Shown here piece after piece: positions 43,241 to 50,924 of a DNA stretch of 64,000 nt (within the stretch, counting starts at the first letter, position 1; each line of letters starts with the position of its first letter). Origin of the DNA: GCA-2720975 sp964469565 (GTDB taxonomy: Bacteria; Planctomycetota; UBA1135; GCA-002686595). Both the position numbers and the translations under genes were made by a program. The notes below the pieces were generated by a model. It saw only the letters and a list, made by a program, of their open reading frames with translations. It was not told where the DNA came from and made no database searches. The stretch is from assembly GCA_964469565.1 (NCBI GenBank), contig CAYXZD010000006.1, positions 1 to 64,000 on the forward strand, given 5' to 3'.

Positions 43241-43403
43241 GGGTGGGCTCAGATCGAGTAGGCGCCAGGGGGAGAGACTGAAAGAGAAACTTGGGGGGGA
43301 AATCGCCGGATCGCGGGAGAGTGATCGAAAAGCATGCGATGGCCGCAGGAGCAGCATCGACGCTTCGTCGGTTTCACAAATGCCATGTCAGATACGGATC
43401 CAT

Positions 43404-43430
43404 CGAGCAGGTACCAGGGGGCCCTGCTCG
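43404..43430 (-). promoter_or_regulatory. Stem-loop in lipoprotein leader
   Basis: Inverted repeat of 8 bp (CGAGCAGG at 43404-43411 and CCTGCTCG at 43423-43430) with an 11-nt loop. It lies about 165-190 bp before the ATG of the large lipoprotein gene. With the next stem-loop it may shape the leader RNA. Confidence 0.35.
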
Positions 43431-43438
43431 GTGAACAC

Positions 43439-43461
43439 GGGTACGGCATTGGGCCGTACCC
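43439..43461 (-). promoter_or_regulatory. Second stem-loop in lipoprotein leader
   Basis: A 9-bp perfect stem (GGGTACGGC / GCCGTACCC) with the loop ATTGG on the plus strand. 8 bp from the previous stem-loop. No T run after it on either strand, so it is not a plain intrinsic terminator. Confidence 0.35.
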
Positions 43462-43578
43462 ATCGAATTGTTCGAGAGTGGAGTTGTTCAATCACCGTGC
43501 CAAGCAGGGACGCTCCCTCGGTGAAAACCTTAGGGCGCGATTCTGCCAGACGAGGATCCCGACTGGGATGCTGTAAAC

Positions 43579-43655
43579 GGTGCTGGGGGGGGTCTAGAGT
43601 ACACATCAGACACAAGATGAGACCCCGGAACAACATTCAATTGGTGCTGGGGGGG
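43579..43655. repeat. Duplicated 13-bp G-rich element
   Basis: GGTGCTGGGGGGG at 43579-43591 and again at 43643-43655, 64 bp apart start to start. Its position between two divergent genes could mean a regulator-binding site or a secondary-structure element. Could also be a by-product of G-rich composition. Confidence 0.45.
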
Positions 43656-43868
43656 CCAAAAATGGCGTCGTCTGTGCGATCCTGCACACCCAACCGAGCG
43701 GAATCGCACGGGCAGGGTCCAAGGGGTCACTAGTGTAGGTACCCCCCTTGGGCTGTCAAGGAACCCACAAAGATCGGCAAGTTGCTCCCCCGGGCATGGA
43801 TCACCCAGGATCCCCAGAATCCAGCCTGGACACGGGATTCCCCCCCCACAGCTGGCTATTGTGGGGCC

Positions 43869-44939
43869 ATGCCAGACGAGTCCATTTTCAACCCATCAGC
43901 CCTAGAGGGTTCTGAGGGGGGTCAGAGTGGAGCCCAGGATGGAGAACGAGCCTCACCCGAGGTGCAGGCGGAAACCAATCTGAGACCCGCCGACCTCGGT
44001 CAGTTTATTGGACAACAAGCCATTGTGCGCGACCTGACCGTCGCCATCCAAGCGGCTCAGGGGCGCGGCGAGCCCCCTGATCACGTTCTGTTTTCTGGCC
44101 CACCAGGCCTGGGGAAGACATCGCTGGCCCGAATCCTCGCGGGCGAGTTGGGTTCGCGCCTGCACTCGACCTCAGGACCGGCGCTGGAACGCCCCAAGGA
44201 TTTGGTAGGGCTCCTCACCCAGTTGGAACCAGGGGACGTGCTGTTCATCGACGAGATCCACAGGGTCCCCACCCACGTAGAGGAGTACCTCTACACCGCA
44301 ATGGAGGACTACGCTGTCGATATCACGATAGAGAGCGGCCCCCATGCGCGGCTGATCACCCTCACCTTGCACCCTTTCACGCTCGTAGGCGCCACCACGC
44401 GCGAAGGAATGCTCACGGCTCCCTTCCGCGCACGCTTCGGCATTTTCGAGCGGTTGAACCCCTACCCCACCAGCGACCTCGTTCGCATCCTCCTACGCTC
44501 GGCCGATCTGTTGAGCATCCCCGTCACTCCAGAGGCCGCCGAGTACCTCGGAGCCCGCAGCCGCGGAACACCGAGGATCGCCAACCGTTTTCTACGCAGG
44601 TCGCGGGACCTAGCCCAGGTCCGTGGCCTTCCCGGAATCGACTTAGACCTTGCCCAAGAAACCCTCATTCGCCTCGGCATCGACGAGGCCGGATTAGAGG
44701 AGATGGACCGACGAATCTTGAACTGCCTCGCCCAACACGAGGGGGGTCCTGTAGCCATCAAGACGATTGCTGCCGTTGTAGGGGAGACCGAGGACACCCT
44801 CGAAGAAGTCTTCGAACCCCACCTCCTGCGAAAAGGGCTGCTAAAGAAAACCGCTCGAGGCCGGCAACTCACGGTCCAGGGGTATGAGCTGCTGGGGCTT
44901 TCTCCGGGCCAGAGGGGAGTGAGCCTCTTTCCCGATTGA
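43869..44939 (+). CDS. ruvB: Holliday junction helicase RuvB
   Basis: RuvB is the AAA+ motor of the RuvABC branch-migration complex. About 356 aa from ATG 43869 (a longer frame from 43782 overlaps the intergenic region). Motifs: TNLRPADLGQFIGQ, Walker A GPPGLGKTS, TSGPALERPKDLVGLL, Walker B LFIDEIHRV, AMEDYAVDI, GATTREGMLTAPFRARFGI, RSRGTPRIANRFLRRSRD, and the C-terminal winged helix (GGPVAIKTIAAVVGE). An acidic leader of ~35 residues is added at the N-terminus. ruvA and ruvC are not in the window. Confidence 0.96.
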   Translation: MPDESIFNPSALEGSEGGQSGAQDGERASPEVQAETNLRPADLGQFIGQQAIVRDLTVAIQAAQGRGEPPDHVLFSGPPGLGKTSLARILAGELGSRLHSTSGPALERPKDLVGLLTQLEPGDVLFIDEIHRVPTHVEEYLYTAMEDYAVDITIESGPHARLITLTLHPFTLVGATTREGMLTAPFRARFGIFERLNPYPTSDLVRILLRSADLLSIPVTPEAAEYLGARSRGTPRIANRFLRRSRDLAQVRGLPGIDLDLAQETLIRLGIDEAGLEEMDRRILNCLAQHEGGPVAIKTIAAVVGETEDTLEEVFEPHLLRKGLLKKTARGRQLTVQGYELLGLSPGQRGVSLFPD

Positions 44940-45010
44940 GCCCCCATGAGGCCTTCATTTCCGGGACCACGACTCCCGGGGAGAGGGCCACAAACCATGC
45001 GCGCACCCCG

Positions 45011-46330
45011 ATGAGACGAGCTTCCCCATCACCCGCCCCTTCCCAACGGGCGCTGCAAGCGGTCATCCTTCCCACCCTGCTCCTGTGCTTGGGTGCGTGC
45101 GGAGGGGCCGTACGCCAATCGCCTTCCCTCGTGCGCCCCCCCACACCTGTCGCGGCACCCGATCCACATCACCACGCCCCGATGCCGGGACAGATAGGCT
45201 TGCCCCTACGGGTCTGTGTGTTGATACGAGGGGCAGAACGCCAAGAGTCGCTCAAGCTCGACTGCGCTAACCGTTCCGTGGTTGTTCACTCGCTGCCCAA
45301 TAGCCTGAGCGTCCACGGTCAGGTGCGCGCGAGTTTTACCTTTGGCCCCACCGACCCCCAGAATCCGGTGGTCTTCGACGGTCGCTCCTATGACGGCTAC
45401 TTTGAGGTGCGCCCCCACCCCACGGCCGGCCTGCGCTTGTTCAACTGGGTAGACCTAGAGGCTTACGTGGCGGGGGTCGTCGCCAGCGAAGTCTCCCTGT
45501 GGTCGGCGCGACCCGCGGAATTGGAAGCCCAGGCCATCGCAGCACGCACCTACGCCGTGTACACCCTCGCCAACCGAGGCGCGTTCCCTGCCCCCCCATC
45601 ACCGCACGGAGCCTATTTGCACGACACGGTGGCCGATCAAGTCTACAACGGCCAGCCGATCAACAACTTTGCCACTCTCAGCGCCTCTACCACCCGCATG
45701 CGCTTGAAAGGAGCCGTGCATGAAGCCGTAGCCCAATCTTGGGGACAGGTCATCACCCGTGCTGGGCGAGTGGAGGATGTGCGCTTCCACGCATCATGTG
45801 GCGGCCAAACATCACCCCTCAGCGATGTGTTTCAGGATGCACCGAGCGGTTCAGCGGGCACCTCCTGCCCCTGCCAAGGGGATTCGGGCGCCGAGGGCCT
45901 ATGGAAGTACACCTTTTCTTCAAGAGACCTCGACTCCCTAGCAAGGCAGCTCGGGGTGGGGTCGCGCGTTGTGCGCATCGTGCCCCTCCAACACTCATCG
46001 ATGGCCCCAGCACAATCCCTTCAAGTAGGGCGTTGGATCAGGGTTCGCGTGGTGGGTGACCAGTCCAGCGTGGAAATCCCCTTCCAGGAATTGCGCTTGG
46101 GGCTGGGCCCCAGTCGCCTGCGCAGCGGCCTGATCGAGGGCACCTGGCCCCACGCATCCGCGAGCATTTCCCGGGGAGGCGGCTGGGCTGTCCGAGGACG
46201 GGGTCACGGGCACGGTGCAGGCCTCTGCCAGAACGGGTCCCACGTTCTGGCCACCCGCAACTACTCGGCCTTGCGCATTATCCAACACTATTTCACGGGG
46301 ACCCAAGTCCGTCCCCTTGGCCGTCCGTAA
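45011..46330 (+). CDS. SpoIID/LytB domain lipoprotein
   Basis: A SpoIID/LytB-domain protein of about 440 aa. SpoIID is a lytic transglycosylase that cuts peptidoglycan glycans; non-sporulating relatives (amidase enhancer LytB-type) act in cell-wall turnover. ATG 45011 precedes a signal peptide with lipobox (LLLCLGAC). The domain is recognised by LEAYVAGVVASEVSLW, LEAQAIAARTYAVYTLANRG, FHASCGGQTSPLSDVF and the C-terminal GRGHGHGAGLCQNGSHVLA. The longest frame begins at TTG 44936, overlapping the ruvB stop. 12 bp before tgt. Confidence 0.88.
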   Translation: MRRASPSPAPSQRALQAVILPTLLLCLGACGGAVRQSPSLVRPPTPVAAPDPHHHAPMPGQIGLPLRVCVLIRGAERQESLKLDCANRSVVVHSLPNSLSVHGQVRASFTFGPTDPQNPVVFDGRSYDGYFEVRPHPTAGLRLFNWVDLEAYVAGVVASEVSLWSARPAELEAQAIAARTYAVYTLANRGAFPAPPSPHGAYLHDTVADQVYNGQPINNFATLSASTTRMRLKGAVHEAVAQSWGQVITRAGRVEDVRFHASCGGQTSPLSDVFQDAPSGSAGTSCPCQGDSGAEGLWKYTFSSRDLDSLARQLGVGSRVVRIVPLQHSSMAPAQSLQVGRWIRVRVVGDQSSVEIPFQELRLGLGPSRLRSGLIEGTWPHASASISRGGGWAVRGRGHGHGAGLCQNGSHVLATRNYSALRIIQHYFTGTQVRPLGRP

Positions 46331-46342
46331 GCTCGCACCCCC

Positions 46343-47500
46343 ATGCCAGAGTTTTCCTTCGAGGCGGGCACCTCTTGCGCCCACACCCACGCCCGAACAG
46401 GCACGTTTCATACGCCCCACGGCAGCATCGCCACGCCCGCCTTCATGCCCGTGGGCACCCGCGGGACGGTCAAGTCAGTCCAGCCGCGCGACCTACACAC
46501 CTGCGGTGCACGGATGATCTTGGCCAATACCCTGCACCTGCATCTGCGGCCCGGTGAAAAAACAGTGAAAGCCCTCGGGGGCTTGCACAGTTTTATGAAT
46601 TGGGAAGGTCCCATCCTGACGGACTCGGGTGGCTACCAAGTTTTCTCCATGGCGGACATCTCCACCATCGATGACGACGGAGTCACCTTCCAATCGGTGA
46701 TCGACGGCAGCCGCATCCGCTTCACCCCCGAGCGAGTCATGGACATTCAACGCGATCTTGGGGCGGATGTGATCATGGCCTTTGACCATTGTCCGAAGGA
46801 CCCCAATGACCGGGGACTGGTGCAAGCTGCCAACGACCGCACCCACGCTTGGCTGCAACGGTGCGTGAATCAATGGCGCAGTCACGGGGGCACCGAATCA
46901 GGACAGGCGCTCTTCGGGATCGTGCAAGGCGGCGTCTTCGAGGATCTGCGACGTGCCTCCGTAGAGGCGGTCACTCAACATGAATTGGTGGGCTACGCCG
47001 TCGGCGGAGTGAGCGTGGGCGAAGGCCGTGCCGGCATGGCCGCCGCCGTCGCCGCTGCGGCCCCAGCCCTGCCCGCCGATCGCCCCCGCTACCTGATGGG
47101 AGTCGGTACCCCCAGAGATTTCTTCGATGCCATCGCCCAGGGCATCGACCTGTTCGACTGCGTCACTCCCACTCGCCATGGCCGCAACGGCCAAGCCTTC
47201 ACGAGCACGGGCCGCATCAACCTACGCAACGGTTACTGGAAGGAATGCAACGAGCCGTTGGACGAACATTGTCGCTGCCCAGCCCTCGAAGGGTTCTCCA
47301 TCGGCGTCCTGAGTCACTTGTGCCGCAGCAACGAAATGCTTGGAGCGACCCTGCTCAGCCTGCACAACCTGTACTTTTTCGGCTGGCTCATGGAGCGCAT
47401 TCGCACAAGCCTCTCTGATGGATCCGGCGGGCTGCCGGCCTTGCGCGACCAACTGCTTTCCCATTGCGAGCGCAGGCGGGGAGCAGCCCCGCCCCACTAG
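46343..47500 (+). CDS. tgt: tRNA-guanine transglycosylase Tgt
   Basis: Tgt swaps guanine 34 for preQ1 in tRNAs with GUN anticodons, toward queuosine. 385 aa, normal length. Catalytic residues are present: Asp94 in LTDSGGYQVFS, nucleophile Asp272 in DLFDCVTPTRHGRNG, and GIVQGG. The zinc site is abnormal: the family has C-x-C-x2-C plus His; here Cys310 and Cys312 and His341 (LHNLYFF) are kept, but the third Cys is Leu315 (codon CTC at 47285). It follows the SpoIID-like gene by 12 bp. The 342-bp gap after it holds no supported gene. queA is not in the window. Confidence 0.93.
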   Translation: MPEFSFEAGTSCAHTHARTGTFHTPHGSIATPAFMPVGTRGTVKSVQPRDLHTCGARMILANTLHLHLRPGEKTVKALGGLHSFMNWEGPILTDSGGYQVFSMADISTIDDDGVTFQSVIDGSRIRFTPERVMDIQRDLGADVIMAFDHCPKDPNDRGLVQAANDRTHAWLQRCVNQWRSHGGTESGQALFGIVQGGVFEDLRRASVEAVTQHELVGYAVGGVSVGEGRAGMAAAVAAAAPALPADRPRYLMGVGTPRDFFDAIAQGIDLFDCVTPTRHGRNGQAFTSTGRINLRNGYWKECNEPLDEHCRCPALEGFSIGVLSHLCRSNEMLGATLLSLHNLYFFGWLMERIRTSLSDGSGGLPALRDQLLSHCERRRGAAPPH

Positions 47501-47842
47501 GTCCGCGGCTTCGCCCACCTAAGGGACGAACTGTCAGTGCCAAGGCCAGGGTGTGCTTCCCGGGATCCTCTCGGCCGGGGAGACGCCACTGCCCTCGCGC
47601 CCGTTCCCGCGCCCGTTCCCATTCTCGTGCACTGGGCCACGCTCCGCGTATCCGGGTGCGGGCCTAACGCCGCTTGTATTCGGGACAAGTGGTGGCGTTG
47701 GGCCGCTCGGGGCGGCGACAGGCGTCGCCATAATCCCACTTGCATGTATCGCACAGACATCCCCCGCCCGCTGCAACCCCACCCACAAGCCGCCGCCCAA
47801 AGGCAGAGAGCTTCTGGATGAGGGTGCGCAGGAATGCAGGCA
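47501..47842. other. Convergent intergenic region, 342 bp
   Basis: Lies between tgt (plus) and the SH3-like gene (minus). No supported gene; frames on both strands are Pro/Arg/Gly-rich. It contains a 12-bp tandem duplication (GCGCCCGTTCCC at 47597-47608 and 47609-47620) and a small 6-bp stem (GGCGAC-AGGC-GTCGCC at 47714-47729), which may act as a weak terminator. Confidence 0.5.
47597..47620. repeat. 12-bp tandem duplication
   Basis: Two direct, adjacent, identical copies of GCGCCCGTTCCC in a convergent intergenic gap. No function is apparent. Confidence 0.6.
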
Positions 47843-49138
47843 CTACTTCGAGGCGGAGCCTGAAATCACTTCAAGGCGGGAGATATCCATGAGAGCCACC
47901 TGGGCGGGAAACTCCTCAGTCGCCATGCTGGCGGCCCGCAGGGTGGTTCCGCGGACCCCCAATTCGAAACCCTGGAAGAGATCGAGGTCGTAGCGGCCAC
48001 TGTCACAGGAGATCTCAAAAACCAACTCGCCTCCCCAGCGCAGGAAGTAACGAGCCTCATCACCCCGGCCGGTCTTTTCCACCCAACCCCGGCCCATGAA
48101 GCGCCCCCAGTGGGCTGTCTTTTCAAGCTCGGCTTGGCGCTTGGCCTCGGCCCACTCGGCCACCATCTTGCGCTGACGTATTTCAGCGGCAGCTAGGTCG
48201 GCCCGCACGCTGGCAGCTAACAGACCCATCTTGGCCTTCTGCAATTGCATCTGGGCTTCCTCCGCTACTCGAGTGCCCGCTGGCACCATTTCAATCACAA
48301 CGTTGAATGCCCCAACAGCCCGGTCGAAGTCTGCTTGCTGAGCGGCTTCGCCCTTTGCCTCAGCCTTGGCGAGGAGCGTCTTCCCCCAATTCAATGATCG
48401 ATAAGCTTCCTCCTTGATGGCTGGTTCCTGCTTGTGCTCTGCGGGGGCAGGCTTCTCGGCGACTTCGGGCGCGGTGGGCTCGGTCACCTTGGGCCGGTAC
48501 ACGAAGGCCGGCAATGCAGCGGCCCAAGCGGCCTTGGCCGATGCTTGGTCGGACGCGATTCTCACGGATGAAGTGGGCACCCATACCTTGGCGCGAGAAA
48601 CCGACCGGACTCGGATCCAATCTTCTTCGAAGGCAAGACTGTCATCCGCGCGTTCCATCCACTGGACTAGGTCGCCGCGCTGAAGCTTCTCCATCAACGG
48701 ATAGCTGCCGGTGCCGCCTTTGGGCTGACCACGCATACGCACACCCGACCCGATTACATGCAGGATTCCTTCCGTCGCAGTCTCCTCTAGGTATTGACCG
48801 TACACCCAGACAGGAAAGCCTTTGGGAGCGCTCACCTGTAAGAACCCCACCTTCTCGCCGTGCACAAGGAGTAGGTCGTCGGCCTGGAGGCTCGCAAGGA
48901 CTGTGCTCTGCGCACTGGAGTAGTTGTAGGCCTTGGCGTCCGCCTCGGCCAGAACGTAGGTGCCGTCAGCAATGGTCGGCTGCTGCGCATGCAAAGCCGG
49001 AGCCAGGGCGCTGCTCATCAGCAAGGTCACGGCAAGCAAACGACGCTTTGGGCCCTGAGGTCCCCTCCCGGGTTGATTGGCGGGATGGCCTTTCTCAGGT
49101 TGACCTGAAACTCCCAGACGATTCTTGATTGTGCACAT
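47843..49138 (-). CDS. Secreted SH3-like domain protein with coiled coil
   Basis: An exported protein, 431 aa from ATG 49138 (in-frame ATGs also at 49189, 49171 and 49162). The hydrophobic export segment LLAVTLLMSSALAPALHA follows an unusually long basic leader (~30 residues). After it two SH3-like repeats can be made out: residues with YVLAEADAKAYNYSSAQST and VHGEKVGFLQVSAPKGFPVWVYGQY, then IGSGVRMRGQPKGG with WIRVRSVSRAKVWVPTSS. A central Glu/Pro/Lys linker and a helical Ala/Lys/Gln region (RADLAAAEIRQRKMVAEWAEAKRQ, here shortened to AAEIRQRKMVAEWAEAK) precede a beta-rich C-terminus. It may bind cell wall. Divergent from the aminotransferase. Confidence 0.7.
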   Translation of the reverse strand: MCTIKNRLGVSGQPEKGHPANQPGRGPQGPKRRLLAVTLLMSSALAPALHAQQPTIADGTYVLAEADAKAYNYSSAQSTVLASLQADDLLLVHGEKVGFLQVSAPKGFPVWVYGQYLEETATEGILHVIGSGVRMRGQPKGGTGSYPLMEKLQRGDLVQWMERADDSLAFEEDWIRVRSVSRAKVWVPTSSVRIASDQASAKAAWAAALPAFVYRPKVTEPTAPEVAEKPAPAEHKQEPAIKEEAYRSLNWGKTLLAKAEAKGEAAQQADFDRAVGAFNVVIEMVPAGTRVAEEAQMQLQKAKMGLLAASVRADLAAAEIRQRKMVAEWAEAKRQAELEKTAHWGRFMGRGWVEKTGRGDEARYFLRWGGELVFEISCDSGRYDLDLFQGFELGVRGTTLRAASMATEEFPAQVALMDISRLEVISGSASK

Positions 49139-49335
49139 GGCACGGGTGTACTTGATTTCCATTGGGTCCATTTTGGTTTGTGCTTCCATGGCGGTCCTTG
49201 CCTACCCCTCTTTGAATAGTGACGATTCAATCGTGGTGCCCCCCGCGGGCTTCACCCCACCTCGAATCTTGAGGCCCAATCCTAGCGGTCTGACTGACCC
49301 GATTCCAAGCACTCGTTCCAACCCCTCTGACCTCC

Positions 49336-50448
49336 ATGACGACCCCCTCCCTGCTCTTCCCTTTTGGAGCTTGGGTGCGCACCCAATCCCACTCGAGCGC
49401 CTATTGTCTGTCCCAATCAGGAATGCCCCCACCGGAATCGAGTTGGCTCAGCCTGCACAGCGAAGAGATCACCGGGTATCCGAGCGTGGAGGCCCAACCT
49501 GCCCTAGAAGCGCGCCTGGGTGAGCTCTTTGGGCTCCCACCCGAAAGGGTAGTCGCGACCCTAGGGGCAGGGGGCGCCATGGACCTGTGCGCGCGGCTGT
49601 GGCTGCGGCCCGGCCACGTAGCTGCCGTGGAGACACCAACCTACGGAGCCCTCCCAGCCCTCCTTCGCCGCCAGGGGGCACGGGTCCTCACGCTCACACG
49701 CGACTTGGAATCCGGGTGGAGTCTCGATCCAGAGCTCCTCAGTCAGCAAGCCGGGGCCAGCAAGCATCCATTGCACGTGATCTTGACCAATCCCCACAAC
49801 CCCACTGGAACAGTGCTGCCCCCCGAGACCCTCCAGGCCCTCGCCCAGGCGATCCGGCCAGGGGGCGGAGTCCTGGTCTGCAACGAAGCGTACATGGAGT
49901 GCGCCACGACCGATCAACGATCCCACGCTGCGACCTACCTCCCCAATGCCGTCTCCATCGGCAGCCTCACCAAGGCTTATGGTCTCGGCTCACTGCGTTC
50001 AGGCTGGATTCTCCTGGGCGAGGACCTGGCAAGCGCCCGCTCAGGGCTCCTCGACCAAGCCTATTTGTCCTGGGGCGATCCCCCCACCGCAAGCCTCGTG
50101 GCCAGCCTCAAGGCCCTCGACCAGCTCCCCAGCCTGCTCGCTCCCCTGCGACGGGTCGAGCAGGAATCCCGGCCCCACCTAGTCCAGTGGCTCCGGGAAT
50201 CCCCATCGATTCTGGGAACCGTGCCCCCCCTCGGAGTCTTGGCATTCCCGCGGGTGGAACGCATAGGGGATACCCTCGGTTTGCAGGCACTCCTCCGAGA
50301 TGAGTTTGATGTTGACGTCGCAGCTGGGGAGCAGTTTGGTTGCCCCGGGCATCTGCGCGTGGGGTGCGCGGTCCCTGAGGCCACCATGATTGAGGGCCTC
50401 AAGCGGCTCGAAAACGGAATCCGTGCCTGGCATGAGCGCCAGCGGTAG
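49336..50448 (+). CDS. Class I/II PLP-dependent aminotransferase
   Basis: A fold-type I PLP enzyme of 370 aa. The PLP lysine sits in SIGSLTKAYGLGSLRSGW; also present are ATLGAGGAMDLCARL, ETPTYGALPALLRRQGA, ILTNPHNPTGT and VCNEAYMEC. It resembles aspartate/aromatic aminotransferase-like enzymes, including those with an N-terminal YCLSQSGMPP segment, which supports the start at 49336. The substrate is not clear. The upstream gap is divergent with the SH3-like gene. panD follows 48 bp later in the same direction; a link to beta-alanine or amino acid metabolism is a guess. Confidence 0.85.
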   Translation: MTTPSLLFPFGAWVRTQSHSSAYCLSQSGMPPPESSWLSLHSEEITGYPSVEAQPALEARLGELFGLPPERVVATLGAGGAMDLCARLWLRPGHVAAVETPTYGALPALLRRQGARVLTLTRDLESGWSLDPELLSQQAGASKHPLHVILTNPHNPTGTVLPPETLQALAQAIRPGGGVLVCNEAYMECATTDQRSHAATYLPNAVSIGSLTKAYGLGSLRSGWILLGEDLASARSGLLDQAYLSWGDPPTASLVASLKALDQLPSLLAPLRRVEQESRPHLVQWLRESPSILGTVPPLGVLAFPRVERIGDTLGLQALLRDEFDVDVAAGEQFGCPGHLRVGCAVPEATMIEGLKRLENGIRAWHERQR

Positions 50449-50496
50449 AAGGACTCGCCCCGGCCCCTTATCCTAGGGGCGCACTGGGAGATCCAC

Positions 50497-50838
50497 ATGC
50501 GTCAATTTCTGCGAGCCAAAATCCACAAAGCCACGGTGACCGAGGCCGACCTGTCCTATGTCGGGTCGGTCACCATTGACTCAGAACTCCTCGAACGGGT
50601 GGGGATCAGTGAATACGAAAAGGTCTTGATCGTCGACAACACCAACGGCGCGCGCTTAGAGACCTACGCCCTCAACGGCGAGCCGGGCACGGGGACCCTC
50701 TGCATCAACGGCGCAGCCGCCCACCTGGTTCAAAAGGGCGACGAAGTCATCATCATGGCTTTTGAGTATGCTGATTCGCCGGTGACTCCGAGGCAGATCC
50801 TCGTAGACGAACACAACCGTTTCGTCCGTGAGCTCTAA
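50497..50838 (+). CDS. panD: Aspartate 1-decarboxylase (pyruvoyl-type)
   Basis: PanD makes beta-alanine from aspartate for pantothenate synthesis. 113 aa, usual length. The precursor is cleaved at the Gly23-Ser24 bond in DLSYVGSVTID to give the pyruvoyl group; also present are FLRAKIHKATVTEADL, ISEYEKVLIVDNTNGARLET (shown in part), INGAAAHLVQKGDEVIIMA and the Tyr-containing FEYADS. A short purine-rich GGGAGA lies about 8 nt before the ATG. No panB or panC is nearby. Confidence 0.95.
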   Translation: MRQFLRAKIHKATVTEADLSYVGSVTIDSELLERVGISEYEKVLIVDNTNGARLETYALNGEPGTGTLCINGAAAHLVQKGDEVIIMAFEYADSPVTPRQILVDEHNRFVREL

Positions 50839-50872
50839 GCCATCGGTCCTCTCGAATCTGCCACACCCAATG

Positions 50873-50896
50873 GATCGCCCCCCATGGGGCAATCCG
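50873..50896. terminator. Hairpin between convergent panD and larC
   Basis: GGAT-c-GCCCC, loop CCAT, GGGGC-a-ATCC: a 9-bp stem with one C-A mismatch, in the 86-bp gap between convergent panD and larC. It has no clear T run on either side, so it may serve as a weak bidirectional terminator. Confidence 0.4.
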
Positions 50897-50924
50897 CGCA
50901 ACCGAATGTAGCTCACGACCGGCA

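Larger units (their letters stand above)
43241..43868. other. 628-bp divergent intergenic region with hairpins
   Basis: No supported gene. It separates the large lipoprotein gene (minus) from ruvB (plus). Two stem-loops lie 8 bp apart: CGAGCAGG / CCTGCTCG at 43404-43430 and GGGTACGGC / GCCGTACCC at 43439-43461. A 13-bp G-rich element (GGTGCTGGGGGGG) occurs at 43579-43591 and again at 43643-43655. No strong -35/-10 pair was seen. The plus-strand frame from 43239 is Arg-rich and unlikely. Confidence 0.6.

Noticed and set aside
43239..43733. 164-aa plus-strand frame in the ruvB upstream gap
   Set aside because: Arg/Ser-rich and unlike a protein; it overlaps the start of the lipoprotein gene.
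44936..45010. Longer SpoIID-like frame starting with TTG at 44936
   Set aside because: The ATG at 45011 directly begins the signal peptide; the extra 25 residues overlap the ruvB stop.
47534..47800. 88-aa Gly/Pro-rich minus-strand frame in the tgt gap
   Set aside because: Only simple composition and a 12-bp duplication; no supported domain or start.
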